Below are positions 38,501-47,000 of a stretch of 64,000 nt of DNA, one piece after another. The notes under the pieces were generated by a model that saw nothing but the letters and a program-made list of their open reading frames with translations, was not told the DNA's origin and ran no database searches. The translations under genes were made by a program, and so were the position numbers. This DNA is from Prinia subflava (Eukaryota; Chordata; Aves; Passeriformes; Cisticolidae): positions 12,739,001-12,803,000 of the forward strand of contig NC_086259.1 of the NCBI RefSeq assembly GCF_021018805.1, written 5' to 3'. Position 1 is the first letter of the stretch; each line of letters starts with the position of its first letter.

Positions 38501-41500
38501 CGACGAGCAAACCAACCCCGCCAGGTCTGCGGCACCCCTGCCCTCCCCTGGGGCGGGGGACAGAGGAGGAGGATGCTTTTGCCGCCTGAGGGAAAGGCAG
38601 GAGCAAAGGGGAGCTGGGCCAGCGGCTGCCTTTCTCTTTCTCTCCCTTCCCGGCTTCCTGAACTCTGGGGGTTCTTCTCCCCTGCTCTTTCCTGCCCTGT
38701 CCCTTCCTCTGCCGCGGTCCCCAGGGTCCCCTGAACAAGAGCGGTGTGGGGGGATGTAAATCGGGGGCAGCACCCTGGCACCGGGCTGGGCAGCGCTGGG
38801 TGCCCGGGGCTGCCTCTGTGGCAAACCCACCTCTCCCACCCAGGGCAAAAGGAGGGGTGTCTGTGCCTGAGGTGAGCTGGGGACAGCCCACAGGGGCAGT
38901 TCCCGTGCCCGGGATGCTGCCCCTCCTGCCAGAGCGCTCAGCGAGCCAAACCATGCAGAGGGAAAAGCCGCTGTGCGCTGAGGGCAGGCAGCGCTGTCCC
39001 CTGGTGCCGTGCGGGGCCGCCCCATCCCCGCAGCCCAGCTCACGCCGCTGGGCCTGGGCAGTGACAGGGCTGGATCTCCCGAGCGCTGCCAGGGCTGAGC
39101 TCCGAGGCGCTCCCAGCAGCAGAGGTGAAACCTGAGCGCAGCCCCTCGGTGTCACCAGCTGTGACCAGCACAGGCTGCCGTGCAGACCCCTCTGTTTGGC
39201 GGCTGCTCACGGAGCGAACCCTTCTCCTGCCGCTCCTCGGGACACTTCCATGGGGGTGTTCTGGCTTCCCCAAGCCACGGGCGGGCAGAGGGGCACGTGG
39301 AGAGGGAAAATCCCAGCTCCTTCCTAAGACAGACTCTAGAACGCGGTGAGACTTGGGAAGCTCTGCCACCATCCCACCAGCTTTTCCAGCAGAAATGCTG
39401 TGGGTTTCATCATCTCACATCTCTTTCTTCTCTTTGTTTTGTGGCAAACTTTGTACAAAAAGAAGCAGGAGCTCCTGAAAAACAATGAAGAGGAAACAAA
39501 CCCAACATCAGGCAGAGTAATTAGAACCCATGAAAGACTTTGCTGGCTTTTATTTGCTGATGTGTGAGCCCAGATCATAATGGGGAGTATTGTAGTTGTT
39601 TTCTCATGAAGATAATAGCTAAAAAGAAAAATAAATCCCACAAAAATTATCTCCTGCATCCACATGAAGACAAAGAGGTAGCCTAAAAAGCACAAAAATA
39701 AAGGGCTGTAGAACAAAGTGTGAAGGCAGAGGTCCAAGATGGAGACACCTCATTAAATTGTGATTAAAATAAATCTCTCTCTGTTTTTGCCTAATTTCCT
39801 GTCTATTGACAGGGGATTGTCCAGGACCAGCAGTGGTATAATTACACAGCCTGTAGCAAAGGGATGCTCCTACAACCTTTATTGTTGTTCCTGGTTCCTT
39901 ATCTTGGAGATGTTCTTTGGGACCAGATCCGCAAATCGTGTTCTTGTGTACATGGTGGAGCCCACACTGGCTCATTTTTGGGGTAGCTGTGGAAAGGGAA
40001 CTGAGCAATTATTCTTTGGAGGAGCCAGGTGCCAGGGGAGGGACAGGAGGGCAGGAGCTGCTGGCTGGTGTGGTGCCCATTGGCTCCAGGGCATTCAGAA
40101 TGTTGTCTCCAGCTGGGAGCTGCTTGACTAACAAAAGATGCCAAGAGGAGCCAGGGCTCCCAGGCAGCTCTGTCAACAGTCAGCTGGCACAGAGCTGCTC
40201 TTGCTGGAAGGAAACACTGGAAATCCTTTGAGCTGCTCAGCCTCTCCCTCTGTGGCGCAGGCTTTCTGTTTGTGGAGGAGAAAGGAGCGGGTCATTCTTT
40301 CCCAAACCCATTCCCATCCCACCCATGGATGGCAGCTGCAAGCCCTTGTGAGGAGGGCAGGTCTCAGCATTCTCTCTGGCTTGCAAATGAACGAGTTCCT
40401 GAGAGGACCACTGGGGATCTGGATGGTGATTGTGGATGCTCCATCTGTGGAAGTGTTTCAGGATAGTTTTTTGGATCTTTGAGCAACCTCCAGGCCAAGC
40501 AGGCTTTGTAGACAAAGAAAGCAGGGTGGAGGAAATACTACAGTGGATGTGTTTCCATTCTCCAGGAGAACTGCAGCTGTTAGTGGGATACCCAGCCTCT
40601 GCTCATGGGCAGACATTTGGGCATGGGCAGCCTGGATGACAGCAGCTTTTTCTGTCTGAAAGCACCAAAGCCATTGGACTGCAAAACCAGCCCCAGGAAG
40701 GTGCAGCTGGCTGGGCACAGCCTCAGGGGCCTGAATGCCCCATATTGCAGGTGTCTATCTAAGACAGATGTCCCTGAAGGCTGCCGGTGGTGCCAGGAGG
40801 GCTGTGCTGTTCCATAAGCAGGAAAGAAAAGTGATGGCTGCTGGGAGCAGCCCACTGCCATCCTCTCTTTCTGACCTGCTCCCCACTCTGGCTGATGCCA
40901 AAGGATGGTGCAGGCAGGACGCCTGCACTGCCAGGCACTGCTGCTCTCCAAGGGGTCTGGCATCATTGGCAGAGGTGCCAGAAAGGATGCTCCAGTGCTG
41001 GCACCCCAGGGCTGGCTCATGGCACTCTGTGCGTGCCCAGCTCTGCTGTCCTGACACCCTGTGCCCTCTCTGGTTGCAGGCACTACCCCAGCAAGGATGG
41101 TCACGGCCTGAGTGACACCTGGTATGACAACCCTGCACCCAGCTACCCTCCCACCACCTGGATGGTCCCCAGGGAGCAAGGAAAGAGCTTCCAGACTGGT
41201 AATGCTGGCTGTCTGGGGTGGCTTGGAGCACCCAAGTCCCAGCAGCAGCATAGGGTTCTCAGGGGCTGCCTGCAGGTGCCCCTCACTCCATCACTGTCTC
41301 CTGGCTCTGCGCAGGTTCCCCTGACACCAAGGCAGAGGGGCTGGAGGGGCAGATCAACAGGCTGGCCAAGCTGATTGGCAAGCTGGAGGACAAGGTAAGG
41401 GCCAGCATTTCCCTGCCTGGGGCTGTCCTGACTCCCCAGGGACAATTCAGGGACCTTGCCCCAGCTGTTTTGGGGCAGGGATGAGGACATGGTGTTGGGG

Positions 41501-43027
41501 ATGTTGGCTGCAATGGGAGCACAGGGAACTTCTGTGAAGGGTCCTGACCAGAGGTGCAAGCAGCTCTTGGAGCCCATTCCCTGTAGAGGAGGGGACACAG
41601 TCATTGCAAATGCTGGGGACAGAAACCCACCAAGCAGGGAGGGACAGGCAGCCTCAGCCAATCCCCCACCCCCTCTGGTCCTTACTGCCCTTTTCACAGA
41701 CCCTCTGGTTTGACCTGCACCAGCGGCTGTCGGACAGCGAGAGCACAGCTTGCACGGTGAGTGCGCCCGACCACCACCCATGGGTGCTGGGGCGGCTCTG
41801 CAGCACAGAGCCACACTGGGGGGGTGGCTGTGTGTCTGTGGGTCTCACACGCTGTGTTGGGGGCCCGGCAGTACCTGCTCCTGGTGAGGAACGAGATGAC
41901 AGTGTCACACAAGCACCTGGGCGAGTTCTGCGGCTCCCTGAAGCAGTACCTGAAGAGCGTGGCCGGGGAGCGGGACTGCTTCCAGTGGGTACCAGCAGCA
42001 GCTGCATGGGGGGGCTGGGGAGATGGGGGGCTTGGCCTGGGCTGGAGTGAGGACCAAGTGAAGGACTAAGGCAAAACAGCCAGGAGTTGGGATGTAGTCA
42101 TGCTCAGCCACCAACACTGCTTTTGCATGGGCTGGGGAGTCTGGGCTGGGGAGGGGGACTACCCCTACCTGGGCTGCTGGGGCTGGGTCCCCCTCGGTAG
42201 CCCACCCTAGAGCACACCCGTGGCTGCAGAGGGGGGAGGGATGCCCCATGCTGGGGGCTCACCCCTGTCCCCATCTCTGCCAGCGTCACCGCAGTGAAGC
42301 TGCCTGATGGGGTCACCTTCATCGTCTATGAGTTCTGGGAGACCGAGGAGGACTGGAAGAGGTAGGGGAGGGGATGAAAAAGCCCATTTTTGGATGCTTG
42401 GCTGTGGAGGGTTGTTCGAGCAGCTGAGCACCAAGCTCTGTCCCCTGTCTGATGGCAGGAGCTGTCTGTCTGTCCTGGGGCTGTCCCTGTAAACAGGACA
42501 GGGAGGTTGGGGTGGTCTCTCTACACCTCCCACCTGGGAGTGCCTTTGGATGTGGTGATGGGAAGGGTCAGTGTCCTGAACCAAGGCAGGGTGCTCTGCA
42601 CAAGGGGAGGGGAGCAGGATTGCTGGCAGCCAGCCCTGCCAGACCCCGTGGTGCTGTGGGGGGCTGGCAGGGTGTTTTGGGGGGGCTGGGTGTCACTTGC
42701 TCTCTCCCACCCGGGGCAGGCACCTGCAGAGTGCCACCTGCAAGAGCTTCCAGCACGTCAAGGTGGACACGCTCAGCCAGCCTGAGGCCATCTCCAGCGT
42801 GGCCGTGCCAGGTAGGAGGACAGCCACCCCAGAGAGTGTGGGACAGGGACCCTGGGCAGCCAGCACCTCTCCAGTTGTTGGGGAGCCAGGGTGGGCCGGT
42901 GCCATGCTGTGAAGGACAGCAGGAGCTGAGCTGGCTGCCTGGCGGTCAGGGTGACGTGGGACTGGGCAGGGGTGACCCTCAGTGATGTTCCCCTGCAGCT
43001 GCCTGGTGCACTCTGAGCCGGGAGTGA
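8236..43027 (+). CDS. NECAB2: NECAB2, N-terminal EF-hand calcium-binding protein 2 (5' partial, 11 coding exons)
   Basis: Spliced gene made of coding segments 8236-8344, 26198-26223, 28869-28966, 38388-38524, 41080-41198, 41315-41394, 41700-41756, 41872-41984, 42284-42361, 42720-42811 and 42999-43027. All junction phases agree and the product is about 311 residues, from inside the first EF-hand to the stop. Order of parts: end of EF-hand 1 ([10 protein letters not shown]), EF-hand 2 (DSDNTNNVDTKE, split across two exons), the conserved NECAB helical region ([17 protein letters not shown]), a short variable linker, a predicted coiled coil ([20 protein letters not shown]), and a C-terminal ABM-type domain ending [15 protein letters not shown]2 is a neuronal cytoplasmic protein reported to bind the adenosine A2A and mGlu5 receptors. 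The human protein is 386 residues, so about 75 N-terminal residues are missing; I see no exon for them in 1-8235 and infer they lie upstream. Confidence 0.95.
15200..16260. promoter_or_regulatory. CpG-rich island inside the large NECAB2 intron
   Basis: GC content and CG dinucleotides rise sharply against AT-rich surroundings. The left half is unique sequence and the right half is the 20-base minisatellite. It could be an unmethylated island with promoter activity, but no exon with coding support leaves it. Confidence 0.5.
15653..16155. repeat. 20-base minisatellite with 120-base higher-order units
   Basis: About 25 copies of gagctccagcaccactccct in perfect 20-base register. The variant unit agcatttcccccggagctcc occurs at 15921 and 16041, and the six-unit blocks 15901-16020 and 16021-16140 are almost identical. 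Every unit holds a GAGCTC site or a close variant. Confidence 0.95.
17028..17053. repeat. A homopolymer (26 bases)
   Basis: Uninterrupted A run. No retroposed sequence is recognisable next to it. Confidence 0.9.
18815..18900 (-). mobile_element. CR1-like LINE fragment
   Basis: The phrase attggaagggatccacaagg, followed by a ggttcaactcctg motif, is typical of songbird CR1 3' regions. It is short and diverged; the borders are approximate and the orientation is judged from the phrase order. Confidence 0.5.
20538..20596. repeat. T homopolymer (59 bases)
   Basis: Uninterrupted run of 59 T bases. Seen from the minus strand it could be a long poly(A) tail, but no retroposon body is recognisable beside it. 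Length in an assembly is unreliable. Confidence 0.9.
26137..26162. repeat. TTTC microsatellite beside the 26-nt NECAB2 exon
   Basis: About six TTTC units end 35 bases before the acceptor of the microexon at 26198, extending its pyrimidine tract. Confidence 0.9.
26198..26223 (+). CDS. NECAB2: NECAB2 microexon (26 nt) completing EF-hand 2
   Basis: This exon is only 26 bases long, with acceptor cttgcag and donor gtgagt. It encodes N-N-V-D-T-K-E-L-C between split codons and completes the loop D-S-D-N-T-N-N-V-D-T-K-E. Loop positions 1, 3, 9 and 12 carry D, D, D and E. Position 6 is Asn instead of the usual Gly, which also fits my recollection of human NECAB2. It was found by phase and conservation, because it is too short for an ORF search. 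Confidence 0.93.
26224..28868 (+). other. NECAB2 intron
   Basis: GT-AG intron of about 2.6 kb. I see no repeat family or further exon in it. Confidence 0.8.
28869..28966 (+). CDS. NECAB2: NECAB2 exon: region after EF-hand 2
   Basis: Acceptor tttctcag, donor gtgagt. It encodes [20 protein letters not shown] and then [12 protein letters not shown]. This is the conserved segment after the EF-hands. It ends in phase 0. Confidence 0.95.
30851..30985 (-). mobile_element. CR1-like LINE 3' fragment
   Basis: It contains the hallmark CR1 phrases ggcagggacaccttccacta, gaccag and agccccatccagcctggccc. The orientation matches the element at 645-850. It is a truncated, non-coding remnant. Confidence 0.88.
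36838..36920. repeat. CATC microsatellite
   Basis: Two blocks of CATC units (36838-36892 and 36900-36920) are separated by a T-rich interruption of about eight bases. Confidence 0.95.
38280..39340. promoter_or_regulatory. CpG-rich region around an internal NECAB2 exon
   Basis: A dense CG stretch flanks the exon at 38388-38524 and fades by about 39.3 kb. It marks the shift to the GC-rich 3' half of NECAB2. Promoter activity is possible but not shown by sequence. Confidence 0.45.
38388..38524 (+). CDS. NECAB2: NECAB2 exon: conserved NECAB helical region
   Basis: The acceptor cccgcag is followed by [20 protein letters not shown] and continues to [16 protein letters not shown]. The donor is ccag|gtctgc, a weak 5' splice site with C at +3. 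The spliced length through the following linker matches the human protein residue for residue, which supports this donor. The exon lies in a strongly CpG-rich stretch. Confidence 0.92.
38525..41079 (+). other. NECAB2 intron
   Basis: GT-AG intron of about 2.55 kb, CpG-rich at its 5' end. I see no further exon; the flanking exons join without a gap relative to human. Confidence 0.8.
41080..41198 (+). CDS. NECAB2: NECAB2 exon: variable linker
   Basis: Acceptor tggttgcag, donor gtaatg. It encodes [20 protein letters not shown], then a Pro-rich stretch and REQGKSFQT. Sequence is diverged from human NECAB2 but the length appears unchanged. Phases 2 in and 1 out fit both neighbours. Confidence 0.9.
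41315..41394 (+). CDS. NECAB2: NECAB2 exon: coiled-coil segment
   Basis: Acceptor gctctgcgcag, donor gtaagg. It encodes [20 protein letters not shown] followed by GKLEDK, with leucines at heptad spacing. It ends in phase 0. Confidence 0.93.
41700..41756 (+). CDS. NECAB2: NECAB2 exon: link to ABM domain
   Basis: Acceptor ttttcacag, donor gtgagt. These 57 bases encode [19 protein letters not shown]. The motif LWFDLxQRLSD is shared with mammalian NECAB2. Confidence 0.93.
41872..41984 (+). CDS. NECAB2: NECAB2 exon: first half of ABM domain
   Basis: Acceptor gggcccggcag, donor gtgggt. It encodes [20 protein letters not shown] through AGERDCF and ends two bases into a His codon. This is the start of the antibiotic-biosynthesis-monooxygenase-like fold, which has no known catalytic role in NECAB proteins. 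Confidence 0.93.
42284..42361 (+). CDS. NECAB2: NECAB2 exon: ABM domain core
   Basis: Acceptor ctctgccag, donor gtaggg. It encodes [20 protein letters not shown] and then EEDWK. The motif [11 protein letters not shown] is a NECAB and ABM signature. Confidence 0.95.
42362..42719 (+). other. NECAB2 intron
   Basis: GC-rich GT-AG intron of 358 bases, with G runs near its 3' end. I see nothing else in it. Confidence 0.8.
42720..42811 (+). CDS. NECAB2: NECAB2 exon: end of ABM domain
   Basis: Acceptor ccggggcag, donor gtagga. It encodes [20 protein letters not shown] and then [10 protein letters not shown]. Both junction phases are consistent with the neighbouring exons. Confidence 0.95.
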
Positions 43028-43830
43028 CAGTGACCGTCGGCGCCGGGGCCGCCAGCCCCTGCCCCTCTGCGGGGTGGCTGTGGCTGGGGGAGGTGTCGCT
43101 GTGACCTGGCTGCAGGGAAGGAAACTCCCGTGTGTGTCCCCCCTCACAGAGCCCTCCCTCAGCTACCACATCCCCTGGGCCATCTCCCCCTGGCGTGGGG
43201 TGGTCTGGGGGCGAAGAAGGACTGCCAGGGAGGGGCTGGCAGGGGTTGGGGAGGGGACATCCCCCAGACATAGGTAGGCGGGGGGGGAGGGTGGGGGGCA
43301 GTGGGTGCAGACACTAGGAAGCAGGAATGGGAGTGGGAGGTGGGAGGCTGGAGCCCCCCTGAGAGCAGGGAGTGAGTTGGGGGTCTGTGCAAGTCCCCAG
43401 GGGCCACCCAGGGAAGAGATTGGGGGGTTTGAAGCTGTGCCTGGTGCAGTGTGTCTGTGCCTGCAGGGATGGGGACCCGTGTCCCAGGGCAGGCTCAGGG
43501 TGGTGGCAGAGGGGGATTTCCCTGCTCCCAAGATGCCCCTTAGTCCTTTCCAGCTTTGGGGGGGTCCCAAGGGGTTTCCTTTGCATGTGCACAGTTGCAG
43601 CTGGTGCCTTGCAGGCGTGAGCGTGGCTGCCTCCTCTCCCTCCCGGGGTCTGTACTTCGTCTGTGTGTCTGTCTGTCTTTGCCAATCCCACACCCACCCC
43701 ACCATGCGTGGGGGTCCCTCAGGGTGTGTGGCACAGGACCCTTGCCAATACCCTCTCCTGTCTTTATTATCCACTGTACAACGGGGACGGTGATGCCAAA
43801 TAAAACCTCCATGGGATCCAGCGCTGTGGC
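42999..43830 (+). CDS. NECAB2: NECAB2 terminal exon with stop at 43025-43027 and 3' UTR
   Basis: The acceptor is ccctgcag. The coding part encodes AAWCTLSRE and ends in TGA at 43025-43027; human NECAB2 ends in a similar AAWCT motif. The 3' UTR continues to a canonical AATAAA at 43799-43804, with cleavage expected near 43815-43835. The UTR is rich in G runs. Confidence 0.9.
43232..43312 (+). other. Predicted G-quadruplex motifs in NECAB2 3' UTR
   Basis: Four GGGG runs separated by loops of 6, 2 and 1 bases occupy 43232-43256. A second G-run cluster lies at 43280-43312. Both are on the mRNA-sense strand of NECAB2. Confidence 0.6.
43763..43768 (-). terminator. Poly(A) signal of SLC38A8
   Basis: AATAAA on the minus strand (tttatt on +), about 138 bases after the stop codon. 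It lies beyond the NECAB2 signal on the opposite strand, so both transcripts should cover roughly 43740-43830. Confidence 0.72.
43799..43804 (+). terminator. Poly(A) signal of NECAB2
   Basis: A canonical AATAAA lies about 775 bases after the stop codon, followed by a GT-rich stretch (gctgtggccgtgtcc). It sits inside the expected 3' end region of the opposing gene SLC38A8. Confidence 0.8.
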
Positions 43831-43905
43831 CGTGTCCCGGGCCTCTGTCCGGGGCAGGACGGACGGGGGGGTCACGGCGGGTTCACCCTGGGGCTCTGTG
43901 CTCGC

Positions 43906-44002
43906 TCAGCGCAGCAGCCCCAGCACGGCCAGGGCAGCGCTCTGCCCGCACACGAAGGCACCGCCCAGAACGGAGAGAACGCCCCAGGCGATGAGAGCAG
44001 CC
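43906..44002 (-). CDS. SLC38A8: SLC38A8 exon 10 (C-terminus and stop)
   Basis: The acceptor is TCATCGCTGCAG. It encodes [20 protein letters not shown] and [11 protein letters not shown], ending in TGA at 43908-43906. This is the last membrane segment. A canonical AATAAA follows about 140 bases on. Confidence 0.92.
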
Positions 44003-47000
44003 CTGCAGCGATGAGAGCAAGGCTGCCGGGGTAGAGCTGGCCTCAGAACGGGCCACCCCTGTACCCCAGCTCCTCTGGCTGTGGAGCTCTCTGCAGGGTC
44101 AGCCTGCTCTGCCCTGCTCCTCTGCAGCGCTCCCAGTCGATGGCTGAAGAGCCCAGCAGCCCCTCTGGGCCAGCCCCAGTGTCCACTGCAATGACACACA
44201 CACAGACTTTGGTCAAAAACTAGCAGATGCCACCACGAGATCACTCCCAATTCCGCCTGTGCCCAGTGGCTCTGCTGAAGGAGCAGAGACCCACATCCAC
44301 CCACCCTGCGCTCACCCCACACATCCCCAGCTCCATCCTATCACCATGTGATTCCAGCCCTCCCTGGCTCCTGTCCCAGCCCCTCCCTGGGTTCCTGTTC
44401 CCTCCTCCTCGGGCACACAGCCCCCCTCGGGCCCATACCGAGCCCCTGGGATGCAGCACTCACCCCAAACCCGGCTGCTGCTCTGTCCGAGGGTCTCAGC
44501 ACCGTGCTCCTTTCCAGACTGTCCTGGGCGGGCTGGGACTGTCCCCTTGCAGTCTCCATTGCCTCCATTGCTCGTGTTGTCCCCTCTCCTCATGATGGGC
44601 TTGTGCTCTGGCAGGTCTCCCCAAGGGACCTCTCCAAGCCTTTGTCACCCACCTGGGTGCCCCTGCTCACCTTCTGCCTTGGCCCCTCCAGCACCTTTGG
44701 GGCATCCTCACCCCTCCTCAGATGTCCATGGCCCCCCCAGAGCACCCTCAAGACCAAGACCCCGATGTCCTGGGGTGCTCCCTCCACCTGCCACACACCT
44801 TCATCCTCACTCAGATTCTTCTGCTCCCCCAGGGGCACCACAGACATGCTTAAGCACACACTTATCCCAAACCTCATCAGCACCATGTCAGGTCCCCCTG
44901 ACATGTGCTGCTGCTGTGCCCCAGCCCCTCCAGACAGGAGCAGTGATGGGACACACCACCCTGGCACAACAGACACCTGATGGCCCCCTGTCTTGGGGCA
45001 CCCTGACCCCCAACCTGACCTCTACCCCAGCCCCAGTGCCACCAAACCCCACAGCTCTTCTGTCCCTAAAGTCACTCTGGTAGCTGGGGCTGCCTCTGGA
45101 CACAGCCCTGCTATCCAGGCACATTTCCAGGCACAGCCCCAGTGGAGCACTTCCCTCTACACCCAAATCCCCCTCCCTGCAGGTTTCCCACCTTGACCAG
45201 GGTGACCCCAGGGATCTGCCTGGGCCATGGGATACCACACCCTGCCCTGTCCCTTCCCGTGTCCCCAGCGCTGCTGAGCACACAGACACTCACTTCTTGC
45301 GTGGCCCGAGGCTGCGGGTCCCAGTCACGCACACGAGGCACAGCCCTGCTGTCAGTGCAGAAGCTCAGCCCCAGCAGAGCCCCCCTCACCCAGCCCCACG
45401 GCATTGTCCCCCACAGCACAGCCCTGCACCCCCAAAATGGGGCCAGGACAGGCTGCAGTGACCCCACAGCGCTTTCCTCCCTCCCCGTGCCCGCTCTTGC
45501 CTGGGAAGATGAAGATGAAGAAGGCGCTGATGCCGCCGATGAGCTCGATGACTTTGCCGATGTCGGGGACGAAGAGGGCGATGCCCAGCGTGGCAGCCAT
45601 CCAGGTGACCGTCAGCGCCACCCGGCCCCGCCGCTCCCGCGTCTCCGGCACCGCCGCGGCCCCGCGCTTCGGGCTCGCCCACAAGTCCCTCACCACGGAC
45701 CTGGAGGGAGGATTGCAGGGCTGATGGCACCCAGGGGAGCTGGGGGGACAGCTGGCTTGTCACCACTGCCCTCACCTGCCCAGCAGCACCACAATGGGGT
45801 AGATGGTGACAATGGAGACGCCAAAGAGCAGGCGGGCGACGATGACAACGGGGTCATTCCCTGGGTAGGACATCAGGACATCGGACGCCACAGCCTTGCC
45901 GAAGGTCAGGTAGCCGTAGAGCCCTGCTGACAGGGAGGTGGGGCTGGGTGGCTGTGCAGTGAGCAGGACAGAGGAGTTCTGAGCAGGATGGATGAGCCAA
46001 GGGCAGAGGGGGCCCCAGGGCAAGGAGGAGTGAAGGGTTTAGTGCTGGGGTTACCAGTGAGGGAGTAGATGAGCAGGCAAATGAGCATGGAGAGCACAGA
46101 GACGGTGACCCAGTGGGAGAAGCTCTGGTTGCGCATGCTGCTGTAGATGGCCACACATGCCTCATGGCACTGCAAGGCAAGGGGGGACAGCGCTGGGGCC
46201 CCATGCAGGGACAGCCCCCACCCCCAGCAGCCTCTCCCCCACCTATGGGTGCCCTGTCCTGCTCAGCCCTATTCCCAGGCACTCGTGTCCTGCCCTACAG
46301 ACACCTCTGGTGACAGGCACAGATCCCCTTTCCTGCAACCTGCCCTCCAAGGGATGGCATCCCCATGGTCTGCCAGCACTGCCCTGGCAGCTGTGGCCAG
46401 AGGGGCCAGGGTGACCTACCTGGAAGCCAAAGCAGATGGTGGGAATGACACTGAAGATGGAGGCCCAGGAGGAGGACCTGGCATGTGGAGAGGAAGCACA
46501 GAGCAAAGGGCATGAGGCTGTCATGCAGAAGAAACCTTCACATCATAAATTGTGCAGCCTGGATGCCACTATGGGAATCTATTGCCCAGTGATTCTGGGA
46601 GAAAGGGGTATTGCTGGGGTGAAAGCTGGGGCTGGGAGCTACCATCCACTGTGAGCTGTCCCCAGCTCACCCCCAGCACACACAGGCCCCACCACACCCC
46701 TGCCCCCATGACACTGCTCATGCCACGGAGTTCAGGGCAGGAGGGACATGGGGCTGACACTCCTACCTGGAGGGCTGGGGGGGCTCAGTCAAACGCAGGC
46801 TCTCTGACTGCAGGTAGTATTTCAGGACGATGACCACAGTGAGGTAGCAGGCAGCCAGCGTGCCCAGGATGCTGTCAGGGCATGGGAGAGCATCAGCACA
46901 CAGGCAGGAGGAAGGGAGGAGGGGGTTCCCATGGCCCCACAGGGTCCTGGGAGGAGGTAATCTGGGGTACAGGGTACCTAGGGGTGGCCACCACAGAGAT

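Noticed and set aside
38280..39155. A minus-strand frame of 291 codons opposite a NECAB2 exon
   Set aside because: The CpG-rich composition removes stops. It is antisense to a well-supported exon and has no recognisable domain.
40580..41251. A minus-strand frame of 223 codons
   Set aside because: It overlaps a NECAB2 exon on the other strand, has low-complexity composition, and shows no family resemblance.
45142..45930. A plus-strand frame of 262 codons
   Set aside because: It is the antisense shadow of SLC38A8 exons 7-9 in GC-rich DNA.
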